Shown: piece after piece, positions 24,064 through 32,712 of the stretch
How positions within the stretch are numbered: the first letter of the stretch is position 1
How the letters are laid out: each line of letters opens with the position of its first letter
Assembly: GCF_042655385.1 (NCBI RefSeq)
Contig: NZ_JBHSMA010000001.1
Span: 1,426,001 to 1,490,000 of the forward strand
Direction of reading: 5' to 3'
Source: Larkinella bovis
GTDB lineage: Bacteria; Bacteroidota; Bacteroidia; Cytophagales; Spirosomataceae
Length of the DNA: 64,000 nucleotides
Notes under the pieces: model-generated
What the model was told of the DNA's origin: nothing
Seen by the model: only the letters and a program-made list of their open reading frames with translations
The model's database searches: none
Program-made: the position numbers and the translations under genes

Positions 24064-24960
24064 ATGCCCCAATTAGCTGCTTTTCCCAAAGCCTTTATGC
24101 AAGCCCTCTGCAAAGACGGTAGCATGACGGTTTCCGAATGGATTGAACTCGCCGTAAAGCTCGACATCGACGGGCTGGAATGGTACGCGGGTTTTCTCGA
24201 AATGGCCGACGAGTCCAACTGGTCCCGGTTTCGTCAGCAAGTCGAGAGTCACGGCAAAGTGATTCCGATGATGTGCTGTTCGCCGGATTTCACGCATCCC
24301 GATCCCGCCTTTCGCGCCAACGAAATTGCCAAACAGAAACGCTGGATCGACATGACTTACGCGCTGGGCGGTTCTTACTGCCGGGTGCTTTCCGGCCAGC
24401 GACGACCCGAACTCACGATCGATCAGGGTGTTAGCCTAGCCGCCGAGTCGATCGAAGCCTGTTTACCCTACGCCCGCGACCACGGCATTACGCTCATCAT
24501 CGAAAATCATTACAAGGACGATTTTTGGGAATACCCCGAATTTGCGCAGAAGATGGATGTTTTCTGCCAATTGGTTGATCAAATCCACGATCCAAATTTT
24601 GGCGTCAATTACGATCCGAGCAATACATTCCTGGCGGGCGAAGAACCGCTGGACTTGCTGAAGCGCGTAGCAAACCGGGTTGTCACCATGCACGCCAGCG
24701 ACCGGTTTTTGCTATCGGGCACGATCGAGGATTTGCGCCGGGAAGAAGGCGGTGCTCTGGGCTACGCCAAGCGACTCAGCCACGGCGAAATCGGCAAAGG
24801 TCTGAACGACTACGATGCCATTTTCACCATCCTGAAAGGCGTCGGTTTCGACGGTTGGATCAGCATTGAAGACGGCGTGGAAGGAATGGCGCAACTGGAA
24901 CGCAGTGTTGCGTTTCTCCGGCGTAAAATGGCCCAATACTGGCCGGAAGGACAGCAATAA
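24064..24960 (+). CDS. TIM-barrel sugar (phosphate) isomerase/epimerase
   Basis: A 298-residue AP-endonuclease-2-like TIM barrel of the sugar isomerase/epimerase family, to which IolE, IolI and hydroxypyruvate isomerase also belong. Metal ligands are likely the Glu in LIIENHYKDD, the Asp in VNYDPSNTF, the His in TMHASDR and the Glu in ISIEDGVEG. These are at the expected strand ends, so an active divalent-metal site is likely. No export signal, so cytoplasmic. It is last in the rightward run and would interconvert keto- and aldo-sugars or epimers feeding the SDR/MDR/decarboxylase steps. Confidence 0.85.
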   Translation: MPQLAAFPKAFMQALCKDGSMTVSEWIELAVKLDIDGLEWYAGFLEMADESNWSRFRQQVESHGKVIPMMCCSPDFTHPDPAFRANEIAKQKRWIDMTYALGGSYCRVLSGQRRPELTIDQGVSLAAESIEACLPYARDHGITLIIENHYKDDFWEYPEFAQKMDVFCQLVDQIHDPNFGVNYDPSNTFLAGEEPLDLLKRVANRVVTMHASDRFLLSGTIEDLRREEGGALGYAKRLSHGEIGKGLNDYDAIFTILKGVGFDGWISIEDGVEGMAQLERSVAFLRRKMAQYWPEGQQ

Positions 24961-24967
24961 ACGGAGT

Positions 24968-25002
24968 GGCTTCGGGTCGGGATACCATTCCTACCCGAAG
25001 CC
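24968..25002. terminator. Bidirectional terminator
   Basis: GGCTTCGGGT (24968-24977) pairs perfectly with ACCCGAAGCC (24993-25002) in the 72-bp spacer between the convergent isomerase and ferredoxin genes. Confidence 0.65.
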
Positions 25003-25032
25003 AATTTCTCCAGCTTTTCGCCTGGATGGACA

Positions 25033-25290
25033 TTAGGGAATCAGAATCCGGGTATTAGCTAGGCTCGCATCAACCGATATTTCACAGGCCAGCCCCCGCA
25101 TCCCGCCGATTTCCACCACGCAGGTTCCGCAGCTTCCCATCCCGCAGCACAACCCAAAATCCGGAATCTGGAGCGTATCCGAAATCAGGCTCATCAACGA
25201 AATATACTGGTTGCGGTAGGTTTGAACCGGAATTTCATCCCCCTGGTAAACCAGCGTAAACGAAATTGTATCGATTTCTGGCTCTCCCAA
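25033..25290 (-). CDS. Small [2Fe-2S] ferredoxin-like protein
   Basis: An 85-residue beta-grasp iron-sulfur protein. Cysteines 49, 54, 57 and 69 give C-x4-C-x2-C-x11-C (CGMGSCGTCVVEIGG... LAC). This short last gap is the spacing of the N-terminal domain of molybdenum hydroxylase small subunits (CoxS type), not of plant-type ferredoxins, whose last cysteine is much further away. The helical second domain of CoxS is missing. It ends in ANTRILIP. It is transcribed 48 bp ahead of a flavin reductase gene, so the pair probably forms an NAD(P)H-to-[2Fe-2S] electron shuttle. The final acceptor is unknown. Confidence 0.8.
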   Translation of the reverse strand: MGEPEIDTISFTLVYQGDEIPVQTYRNQYISLMSLISDTLQIPDFGLCCGMGSCGTCVVEIGGMRGLACEISVDASLANTRILIP

Positions 25291-25338
25291 TTCGGTTAGA
25301 TTTACACCCTTTCCGGTTTCGTGCTACCGGAAAAGATT

Positions 25339-26007
25339 CTATTGCTCAAAGACCACGGCCTGCGGATCCGCGCCATTCCGGACCAGAATATCATTAATCT
25401 GCTGAATCATCGGATCGGGGCCGCAGACGTAGAAATGACGATCAAAGCGTTCGACATGACGTTTTAGAAAACTTTCATCAAGGTAGTTTTTGGGAAGTCC
25501 ACTCCCTTCGACAGGCTGGGTGAGCACAAAAACCGCCTTGTCGCCCAGATGGGCTTTCAGTTCCTGTTCGTAAATAATATCGGCGGCCGTTTTGTTCGAG
25601 AAAAATAAGGTATTGTTACCCAGTCGCCCGTCTTTATGAAGCTGCCGGAGAATGGCCATAAAAGGCGTGATACCCGCCCCTCCGGCAATGAAATAACCTT
25701 CGCCTTTGTATTCGATCGTTCCCCAGGGTTCATCGATAATCAGTTCATCCTCTACCTGCAGCAAGCCGATCTGTTTGGTAACCCCATCATGGTCATGATA
25801 CGACTTGATCGTAAATTCAAGGTACGGATCCGAAGAGAGTCCCGTAAACGTAAACGGTCGTTTTTCGTCTTCCCAACCCGGTTTATTGACCGAAACCTCC
25901 GTCGCCTGACCGGGCACGAACGTGAAGTTTTCCGGTTTTTCCAGCCGGATACAATGGACATTGTGCGTTACTGGAAAAATTGACTGAACTTTTACCGTGT
26001 ATGCCAT
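25339..26007 (-). CDS. Ferredoxin/flavodoxin-NAD(P) reductase-like flavoprotein
   Basis: A 222-residue FNR-superfamily reductase. The FAD domain (1-100) has EKRPFTFTG, the RxYS-like flavin motif (RPFT). The NAD(P) domain (about 105-222) has FIAGGAGITPFMAIL and YVCGPDPMI, the nucleotide and nicotinamide contact loops. It has no fused ferredoxin domain; the separate [2Fe-2S] gene beside it likely supplies that module. Cytoplasmic, no signal. It reads upstream of the ferredoxin gene in transcription order (reductase first), in line with an operon. Confidence 0.88.
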   Translation of the reverse strand: MAYTVKVQSIFPVTHNVHCIRLEKPENFTFVPGQATEVSVNKPGWEDEKRPFTFTGLSSDPYLEFTIKSYHDHDGVTKQIGLLQVEDELIIDEPWGTIEYKGEGYFIAGGAGITPFMAILRQLHKDGRLGNNTLFFSNKTAADIIYEQELKAHLGDKAVFVLTQPVEGSGLPKNYLDESFLKRHVERFDRHFYVCGPDPMIQQINDILVRNGADPQAVVFEQ

Positions 26008-26067
26008 GATGATTTGATTTAGTCAATCAGAACAAAAAACCGCCAACCCTCTTTGCTGATCGTACGC

Positions 26068-27006
26068 TTACTCACTTGTTTTAACAAATGAAATATTGCG
26101 TCTCAAGCCCTCCAGCTTCGTGCGTTTAACGGCCGATCGGCGAAAAATCTCCTGAAAAACATCCTGCGTAATCTCTTCCCAATCCTGCTTGCTAAAACCG
26201 GCCAGTTCGGGATGAGGATCAAAAGCCGGGGTCCGGTGCGGCCGCGCAAACCGGTTCCACGGACACACGTCCTGGCAGATGTCGCAACCGAAAATCCAGT
26301 TTTCAAATTTGCCTTTTACCTCCTCGGGAATGGCGTCTTTTAGCTCAATGGTGAAGTACGAAATGCACTTGCTGCCATCCACCACATACGGTTCCGTAAT
26401 GGCATCCGTCGGGCAGGCATCGACGCAACGGGTACAGGTGCCGCAATAATCGGCCATGGGGCCGTCGGCCTCCAGTTCCAGGTCCAGAATCATCTCCCCG
26501 ATAAACACAAAACTGCCCATTTCCCGCGTAATCACGTTGGAATGTTTGCCCACCCAGCCCAAACCGCTGCGTTTGGCCCAGACCTTGTCCATCACCGGAG
26601 CCGAATCGACAAAAACCCGTCCATTCACCTCCCCGATTTCGTCCTGGACATACGCCAGCAGCGTTTTGAGCTTGTCTTTGATCACAAAATGGTAGTCCGT
26701 TCCGTAAGCGTATTTGGAAATTTTGTACCCGTCTTCGTCCTGCGCGACGGTTTTTTCGGGGTAATAATTCAGCAAAACCGTTACCACCGACTTCGCCCCT
26801 TCCACCAGCAGCCGGGGGTCCAGGCGCTTGTCGAAGTGATTGGCCATGTACCCCATCTGTCCGTGGCGGTTTTGGGAAAGCCAAGCTTCGAGACGGGGGG
26901 CTTCTTCCTCCAGAAACTCCGCGTTGGAAACCCCGCAGAAATCGAAGCCCAGTTCAGTAGCGCTGGCTTTGATGAGTTGGGTCCGTTTTTGAATTATTTC
27001 AAGCAT
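26068..27006 (-). CDS. queG: Epoxyqueuosine reductase QueG
   Basis: A 312-residue cobalamin- and iron-sulfur-dependent enzyme that reduces epoxyqueuosine to queuosine at the tRNA wobble position, the last step of Q biosynthesis. Two [4Fe-4S] motifs are clear: CGTCTRCVDACPTDAI (about 184-199) and CDICQDVCPWNRFA (about 234-247). The N-terminal B12-binding region includes RHGQMGYMANHFDKRLDP. An in-frame start at 27027 adds seven residues, but MLEIIQKRTQLIKA from 27006 matches the family N-terminus. Length is in the usual short-form range. No other queuosine gene is in the window. Confidence 0.95.
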   Translation of the reverse strand: MLEIIQKRTQLIKASATELGFDFCGVSNAEFLEEEAPRLEAWLSQNRHGQMGYMANHFDKRLDPRLLVEGAKSVVTVLLNYYPEKTVAQDEDGYKISKYAYGTDYHFVIKDKLKTLLAYVQDEIGEVNGRVFVDSAPVMDKVWAKRSGLGWVGKHSNVITREMGSFVFIGEMILDLELEADGPMADYCGTCTRCVDACPTDAITEPYVVDGSKCISYFTIELKDAIPEEVKGKFENWIFGCDICQDVCPWNRFARPHRTPAFDPHPELAGFSKQDWEEITQDVFQEIFRRSAVKRTKLEGLRRNISFVKTSE

Positions 27007-27195
27007 TTCACCGCGTGTACAGGACACATTTTACCGAAAAGTCCGAACTCAACCTGACAGGTTCAGCGTTTCATCCTTAAAGATAACCACCCGGTTTTTT
27101 GAATAAAAATGCCATCTTGTCAGTATTCTGAAAATTGGCAACTAATTTGCAACTTTTAAGGCACTATGTGGTGGCGACGAAATACAACCAAGCGT

Positions 27196-27792
27196 ATGGA
27201 AAATAAAGAATCTTTGAATACCGAAGACCAAGAAACTGTACAACAACCTGACAACACCGTCAACGAATCCCTAACGGAGAACGAGGAGTCCACTGACAAT
27301 TCGGCGGAAGAAACCGCTTCGACGGAGGACCAGGGCGTCCTTTCCGAATTCGATAAAGTAAGTGGAGAACTGACTGATTTAAAAGATAAATACCTCCGGT
27401 TATACGCCGATTTTGAAAACTTCCGTCGGCGGACGGCCAAAGAAAAGATTGACTTAATCTCGACGGCGAACGAAGGGCTGCTGGTGGCACTCCTGCCGGT
27501 GATCGACGACTTCGAACGGGCGTTGAAATCCGCCGAAACGACCTCGGATGTCGATGCCCTGAAAGAAGGCGTTCAGCTTATCTTTAATAAATTCTCGAAA
27601 GTACTCGAAACCAAAGGGGTTAAACCGATGACGTCCGTTGGTCAGGTTTTCAATCCGGATCTGCACGAAGCCATTACGCAGTTCCCGGCACCCAGCGATG
27701 ACCTGAAAGGAAAAGTAATCGACGAAACGGAGAAAGGCTATTTCCTGAACGATAAAGTGATCCGGTTTGCAAAAGTCATTCTGGGTGCCTAA
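27196..27792 (+). CDS. grpE: Nucleotide exchange factor GrpE
   Basis: A 198-residue DnaK nucleotide exchange factor. An acidic, disordered N-terminus (about 1-60, rich in Glu, Asp and Thr) is followed by the coiled-coil and four-helix region with KYLRLYADFENFRRRTAKEK, the family hallmark. A C-terminal beta domain follows with KGVKPMTSVGQVFNPDLHEAI and KGYFLNDKVIRFAKVIL. A start at 27166 would add ten residues; 27196 gives the normal MENKES-type beginning. It is followed 89 bp downstream by dnaJ, with a strong hairpin between them. Confidence 0.96.
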   Translation: MENKESLNTEDQETVQQPDNTVNESLTENEESTDNSAEETASTEDQGVLSEFDKVSGELTDLKDKYLRLYADFENFRRRTAKEKIDLISTANEGLLVALLPVIDDFERALKSAETTSDVDALKEGVQLIFNKFSKVLETKGVKPMTSVGQVFNPDLHEAITQFPAPSDDLKGKVIDETEKGYFLNDKVIRFAKVILGA

Positions 27793-27870
27793 CTGAAAAC
27801 GATCCGATGAGCGAGCTGAATGGGCTGCCGCACCGTGCCGGGCAGCCTGTTCAGTTTGCTCGTTTTCAAC
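27793..27870 (+). promoter_or_regulatory. Large hairpin between grpE and dnaJ
   Basis: GGCTGCC (27823-27829) pairs with GGCAGCC (27841-27847), and the stem extends outward through CTGAA/TTCAG, GAGC/GCTC and GAAAAC/GTTTTC with small interruptions. Almost the entire spacer folds back on itself. There is no T-run after it, and dnaJ starts 12 bp later, so mRNA processing, protection or attenuation between the two genes is more likely than termination. Confidence 0.5.
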
Positions 27871-27881
27871 GATATTGATAC

Positions 27882-29024
27882 ATGGCTACGAAACGAGATT
27901 ATTATGAAGTATTAGGGATTGAGAAAAACGCTTCGCCGGAAGACGTAAAAAAAGCCTACCGGAAGATGGCGATCAAGTACCACCCCGATAAAAACCCGGA
28001 CGACCCCACCGCCGAGGACAAATTCAAGGAAGCCGCCGAAGCCTACGATGTGCTGAGCGACCCCCAGAAAAAAGCGCGCTACGATCAGTTCGGACATGCG
28101 GGCATGAACGGCGCGGGTGGTGGTGCCCAGTCGATGGAGGATATTTTTTCCCAATTCGGCGATATTTTCGGCGACGACAGTCCGTTCGGCAGTTTCTTCG
28201 GACGGGGCGGTCAGCAGCAGGGACGGCGCGTTCGGCGCGGTTCGGACCTGCGGATCAAACTGAAGCTGAATTTGCAGGAAATCGCCAACGGCGTCGAGAA
28301 AAAAATCAAGGTGAAACGGCACGTCGCCTGTACGACCTGTGGCGGCAACGGTTCCCGAAACGGCACGGCCGTAACTACCTGTAACAGCTGTAACGGTTCC
28401 GGCCAGGTTCGGAAGGTGGTCAATACGATGCTCGGCCAGATGGTTTCAACCAGCACCTGCCCCACCTGTAACGGCGAAGGCAAAATGGTTACCGAACGGT
28501 GCGATACCTGTTTTGGTGAAGGCCGTTTGTTGCAGGAAGACGTGATTCCGATCAAGATTCCGGCGGGTGTTGCCGAAGGAATTCAGCTTTCGGTCACTGG
28601 CAAAGGCAACGTCCCTCCGCGCGGAGGGGTGGCCGGCGATTTGCTGATCGTGGTCGAAGAAGAGGAAGACGAAAACCTGAAACGCGACGGCAATAATGTG
28701 GTCTACGATCTGCACGTCAATTTTGTCGACGCGACCCTCGGTACTTCCGTAGAAGTGCCAACCATCGACGGACGCGCACGGATTACGCTGGAACCGGGAA
28801 CCCAGGGCGGCAAAATTCTGCGCCTGAAAGGCAAGGGCATCAAAGAACTGAATGGCTACGGCCGGGGCGATCAGTTGATTCACATCAACATCTGGACGCC
28901 CAAAAACCTCAGCTCCGACGAGCGCAACATCCTGGAACGCCTACGGAACTCACCGAATTTTCAACCCAAACCGGGCAAGAATGAAAAGGGATTCTTCGAT
29001 AAAATGAAGGATTTTTTCCACTGA
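27882..29024 (+). CDS. dnaJ: Molecular chaperone DnaJ
   Basis: A 380-residue Hsp40 of the full type A class. The J domain (1-70) has the HPD motif in IKYHPDKNPDD. A Gly/Phe-rich linker (about 75-110) follows. The zinc-binding domain has four CxxCxGxG repeats (CTTCGGNG, CNSCNGSG, CPTCNGEG, CDTCFGEG; about 150-225). C-terminal substrate-binding and dimerisation domains complete it. The second-last position of repeat 1 is slightly degenerate (GGNG), which is common. Partner of GrpE upstream; DnaK is not in the window. Confidence 0.97.
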   Translation: MATKRDYYEVLGIEKNASPEDVKKAYRKMAIKYHPDKNPDDPTAEDKFKEAAEAYDVLSDPQKKARYDQFGHAGMNGAGGGAQSMEDIFSQFGDIFGDDSPFGSFFGRGGQQQGRRVRRGSDLRIKLKLNLQEIANGVEKKIKVKRHVACTTCGGNGSRNGTAVTTCNSCNGSGQVRKVVNTMLGQMVSTSTCPTCNGEGKMVTERCDTCFGEGRLLQEDVIPIKIPAGVAEGIQLSVTGKGNVPPRGGVAGDLLIVVEEEEDENLKRDGNNVVYDLHVNFVDATLGTSVEVPTIDGRARITLEPGTQGGKILRLKGKGIKELNGYGRGDQLIHINIWTPKNLSSDERNILERLRNSPNFQPKPGKNEKGFFDKMKDFFH

Positions 29025-29040
29025 ATAAAAAACTATCTAT

Positions 29041-29080
29041 AAAACAGAAAGCCCGGCCAAATGACCGGGTTTTCTGTTTT
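29041..29080. terminator. dnaJ terminator
   Basis: AAAACAGAAAGCCCGG (29041-29056) pairs with CCGGGTTTTCTGTTTT (29065-29080) with one mismatched position. The U-rich 3' arm makes it a good intrinsic terminator. The A-rich left arm would serve the leftward gene, whose stop codon overlaps it. Confidence 0.8.
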
Positions 29081-29345
29081 AGTCGGTATTCCTGCGTTTG
29101 GTCGAATCACCGGGCACCGGCTTGACCGGCGGAATCTGAAACGTCCGGAAGTTAGCCGCTGAATTAGGCATCGGCACGTTCACCCCTTCATCCGGTTTAT
29201 GCACCGGCATATCCGACCGGAAAGACGGTTTGGCATTCGGCATGGTACTCTGCGGCTTCGGAAACTTCGGTGCCCCCTTCGGCGAGCGGATGGTATCTGC
29301 CGGTATACTGAAGGTTACTACCAAACAATACAACAACGTTACCAT
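29079..29345 (-). CDS. Small exported Pro/Lys-rich protein, unknown
   Basis: An 88-residue hypothetical protein. A short hydrophobic start (MVTLLYCLVVTFSIPA) may be a signal peptide or anchor. The rest is low-complexity, rich in Pro, Lys, Ser and Asn (for example RSPKGAPKFPKPQST). No domain is recognised. It lies between two strong terminator-like hairpins (29041-29080 and 29370-29398), which argues for a separate short transcript. It is a real gene only if conserved in relatives. Confidence 0.45.
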   Translation of the reverse strand: MVTLLYCLVVTFSIPADTIRSPKGAPKFPKPQSTMPNAKPSFRSDMPVHKPDEGVNVPMPNSAANFRTFQIPPVKPVPGDSTKRRNTD

Positions 29346-29369
29346 ACAAAAAAGGCTTAAAAGAGCAAT

Positions 29370-29398
29370 CCCCGGCGGTTTTCCGAAAACCGCCGGGG
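29370..29398 (-). terminator. Terminator after the DUF2723 gene
   Basis: A perfect 13-bp stem: CCCCGGCGGTTTT (29370-29382) with AAAACCGCCGGGG (29386-29398) around a 3-nt loop. It is 9 bp downstream of the leftward DUF2723 gene. Confidence 0.7.
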
Positions 29399-29406
29399 AG
29401 ACTTGA

Positions 29407-32400
29407 TCATCCTAATGTATTCAAATGTTTCTGGAAGATGGCGTCGTATTTCTTCGCCAGATCCTCCTGCTTCGTTTCGCGGAACGCGTTCACGATGGTC
29501 TGCAAATTATACAGGTCAAAGTTCGCTTCGTTGGGGCCCCCACCGGTTTTCTTGATGTAGGTCAGGTTCTGGTCGGCGCGTCCGGCCACCACATCGGCTA
29601 TTTGCTGGGCGGTTTTCAAATCGCCCACTTCGAGCAGAATCCGGATGTAATTGGTCGAAATCTGGTCATACGGAATTGCCTTATCCGGAATCACATTCAA
29701 CGACCGCTGAATTACCTCCTTCGCCTGCGCATTCTTCCCTTCGCGCATCAACTGATCGGCCAAACGCAGGAACGCTATCCGGGCCGAAATCACGGGCGAG
29801 CCCCGGTACGTATCATCGTAGTACGAGTTCGGGTTGTTCATTTCGCGCCAGAAGGTTTTCTTCATCATGACATCATACATAATCTCCGAATTGACAAAAC
29901 CGTCGGACGCCCCCGGAGCCTGGAAAGGCATCAGGCGGTAGGCATACCCTTCGAGCTGCATATGATCCTTCAGATTCAGGTAGTTGGACTGACCCAGCGT
30001 GGTCGAGAAATAGATTGGCCGTTTCCAGTTGTTGGTCGCAATGATGTCAAGCATTACCAGATCCGGTTTGTAGATGTCCTGTTTGCCGTAATTCCAGACC
30101 AGCGTATCTTTCACCAGCGGCATGAAATTCGGAGTTACAAAGCCCTGCTTTTGTACCTCGGCCTTGTCGATGGGCAGGAAGAAAGTCTGTGACGGCAGAA
30201 TATTGGTTTTTTCGCCGGTTGTCAGCGGCACCTGGATGGCCGGATTATCCTGCTTCACCAGACCGATATACTCCTTCAGGTTGATGCCATTCTTCACCGC
30301 CGGGACTTCATAGAACGGAATCACGTCGTTTTTCCCCTTGTTAAACTGGGCAAATTCGAGCGAAATCGGCAGCGCATCCGACTGGTATGTTTTGCGTTTC
30401 ATTTGCTGGATATACCACTCGGTTCCCAGCAGACTCAGGTTACAAACCCGCACATCGGTCCGGAAGCCTTCGACTTCCTGGGCGTACCACAAGGGGAAGG
30501 TGTCATTATCGCCACCGACAAACAGAATCGCATTCGGCGCGCAGGAATTGAGCAGGTTTTTGGCAAAATCAACGGAATGGTAGCGGTTCGAACGGTCATG
30601 ATTATCCCAGCTCTTGAAACCCATCATCGCCGGTACGAGCAGGCACAGACCCACCACCAGACCGATGCGCATTTTATCACTTTTCAGATAAGCCGCCAGA
30701 CCGTCAATCAACGCCAGCACGCCCAGCCCGATCCAGATCGCAAAGAAATAGAAGGACCCGACGTAGATATAATCCCGTTCGCGCGGTTCGGTTGGCGGTG
30801 AGTTCAGGAAAATTTGCAGGGCAATCCCGGTAAAGAAAAACAGCAACCCGACGATCAGCAGGTCCTTCGGCCGGCGGAAATACTGAATCACAATGCCGAA
30901 CAGCCCGAGCAGGAACGGCAGCATGTAGAAATTATCCCGGGCTTTGTTATCCTTGATCAGATCGGGCACGCCATTGTCGCTCGACCAGGGCAGCAAATAG
31001 CCCGACCCTTCCTGATCGCCCGCCCGGCCCGCAAAGTTCCACATCAGATACCGCCAGTACATATGCCCCAGCTGATACTGGAAGAAAAACTGCAGGTTGT
31101 CCCCTAAGGTCACTTTCCGGGTGGGTTGCCCCTGCTGATCCAGCGGAATGTTCAGCATCTGTGAATACAACTGGGGGTGGTTGTTCTGATTACTGTAAAT
31201 CCGGGGAAACAGCATCTGTTTGTCGCTGTCGTAAATATATTCCGGCATGTAATCGAAAATCACGTATTTCCCATCCTTTTTCGCATATTGAGGGGCACCC
31301 TTTTTCTGATCGATGGGCCGGGAGAAGAACAGGGGTCCGTAACTCAGCGAGCGGCTGCCATATTGCTCCCGTTTCAGGTACGACACGAAATTGACGACAT
31401 CGCTCGGGTTGTTTTCATTGATCGGCGGGTTATAGTCCGACCGGATCAGCACCTGAATGTAGGAAGCATATCCGATCAGGACAAAAGCCAGACTCAGCAG
31501 CGCGGTGTTCAAAACCGGGCGGTTCTGACGCGACGACCAGATAATTCCGTAGACGAGTACGCCAATAAAGAGGGCCGAAAAGACATAAATACCGGTGGTG
31601 TACGGCAGTCCGAAGGTGTTGACGAAAAACCGTTCAACCGCAAAAGCCGTCGTCGGCAAACCGGGAATGATACCGGCATTGATAATGCCCAGAATGGCCA
31701 TCCCGACACAGAACGCGATAAAACCGCCCCCGATCGTTGGCTTATGGTTCTTCTTGAAATAATAGATCAAGGCCAGTGACGGTAACGTTACCAGGTTCAG
31801 CAAGTGAACGCCAATCGATAAACCGGTCAGGTAGGCAATGAAAATCAGCCAGCGATTGGCCGCGGCCTCATCTTCAATCAGTTCCCAACGGAAAGCTGCC
31901 CAAACGACGATGGCCGTAAAGAACGATGACATCCCGTAGACCTCGGCTTCGACGGCTGAAAACCAGAACGTATCCGAAAAGGTGTATACCAGCGCTCCGA
32001 CGGCACCGGCCCCGAGAACGGCCCAGGTTTCGGTCTGGGTCAGGTCTTTAAATTGCTTATCCAGCAGCTTGCGGCCCAGCATCGTGATCGTCCAGAACAA
32101 AAACAGGATGGAAAATGCACTGCTGAGCACCGACATCATGTTAACCCAATAGGCAACCTGGGTTACATCACCGAACGCCAGCAACGAGAAAAGCCGGCCG
32201 GTCAGGAGAAAAAACGGGGCGCCCGGCGGGTGCGGAACCTGGAGTTTATACGCACAGGCAATAAATTCGCCACAGTCCCAAAAGCTGGCCGTCCGCTCGA
32301 CGGTCATGGTGTACGTAATCAGGGCCACGCCAAAAAGCAGCCAGCCGATGATCGTATTCAGCCGGTTATAGGAGAGTGTGTTGGATGGCGAAGATGTCTC

Positions 32401-32439
32401 GGAAGTCACTTTAGAATCTGTTCCTTTGATGGTTTGCAT
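29407..32439 (-). CDS. DUF2723 multi-pass membrane protein (GT117-type) with C-terminal repeats
   Basis: A 1010-residue protein typical of Bacteroidota. The N-terminal half carries about 11-13 hydrophobic helices and the signature region TASFWDCGEFIACAYKLQVPHPPGAPFF (about 50-75; its DCGEF aspartate/glutamate is the likely catalytic site in PMT-like glycosyltransferases). After a hydrophilic domain (about 610-860, with FVGGDNDTFPLWYAQE), the last 120 residues look like TPR helices. The family is classed as a glycosyltransferase (GT117); one member in oral Bacteroidota has been linked to glycosylation or secretion. Function here is unproven. Monocistronic, with its own promoter and terminator. 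Confidence 0.9.
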   Translation of the reverse strand: MQTIKGTDSKVTSETSSPSNTLSYNRLNTIIGWLLFGVALITYTMTVERTASFWDCGEFIACAYKLQVPHPPGAPFFLLTGRLFSLLAFGDVTQVAYWVNMMSVLSSAFSILFLFWTITMLGRKLLDKQFKDLTQTETWAVLGAGAVGALVYTFSDTFWFSAVEAEVYGMSSFFTAIVVWAAFRWELIEDEAAANRWLIFIAYLTGLSIGVHLLNLVTLPSLALIYYFKKNHKPTIGGGFIAFCVGMAILGIINAGIIPGLPTTAFAVERFFVNTFGLPYTTGIYVFSALFIGVLVYGIIWSSRQNRPVLNTALLSLAFVLIGYASYIQVLIRSDYNPPINENNPSDVVNFVSYLKREQYGSRSLSYGPLFFSRPIDQKKGAPQYAKKDGKYVIFDYMPEYIYDSDKQMLFPRIYSNQNNHPQLYSQMLNIPLDQQGQPTRKVTLGDNLQFFFQYQLGHMYWRYLMWNFAGRAGDQEGSGYLLPWSSDNGVPDLIKDNKARDNFYMLPFLLGLFGIVIQYFRRPKDLLIVGLLFFFTGIALQIFLNSPPTEPRERDYIYVGSFYFFAIWIGLGVLALIDGLAAYLKSDKMRIGLVVGLCLLVPAMMGFKSWDNHDRSNRYHSVDFAKNLLNSCAPNAILFVGGDNDTFPLWYAQEVEGFRTDVRVCNLSLLGTEWYIQQMKRKTYQSDALPISLEFAQFNKGKNDVIPFYEVPAVKNGINLKEYIGLVKQDNPAIQVPLTTGEKTNILPSQTFFLPIDKAEVQKQGFVTPNFMPLVKDTLVWNYGKQDIYKPDLVMLDIIATNNWKRPIYFSTTLGQSNYLNLKDHMQLEGYAYRLMPFQAPGASDGFVNSEIMYDVMMKKTFWREMNNPNSYYDDTYRGSPVISARIAFLRLADQLMREGKNAQAKEVIQRSLNVIPDKAIPYDQISTNYIRILLEVGDLKTAQQIADVVAGRADQNLTYIKKTGGGPNEANFDLYNLQTIVNAFRETKQEDLAKKYDAIFQKHLNTLG

Positions 32440-32473
32440 TGGGGTAACAGGCAGTAGCCGAAGTATATTTCTC

Positions 32474-32481
32474 CAAAAATA
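32474..32481 (-). promoter_or_regulatory. TAnnTTTG -7 element for the DUF2723 gene
   Basis: On the minus strand the bases read TATTTTTG, an exact match to the Bacteroidota -7 consensus, 35 bp upstream of the ATG at 32439. No clear -33 TTTG was found at the usual spacing. Confidence 0.4.
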
Positions 32482-32712
32482 CGAAAATAAACCCCGTTTG
32501 CCGCCTTTGGGACTCGTTAAAGTTTGTTAAAGTCGCTTCCGTAGCGTCTGCCACTTATTGCTGATTCCTGCAACTTACGAACCGAAACCCGCCAGTTATT
32601 GACTCGAACTGGCAAACCCGGGGCCAAATCCGGTACTTCATGCCGCAATTCCACCCCCGGAATTGTCGCCAGCCCTTCCAGCAACATGATAACTCAACAA
32701 TCCCGAATCCCT

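Noticed and set aside
32599..32712. N-terminal extension of the small membrane protein
   Set aside because: Polar and low-complexity; the natural start is the ATG at 32713 just before helix 1.
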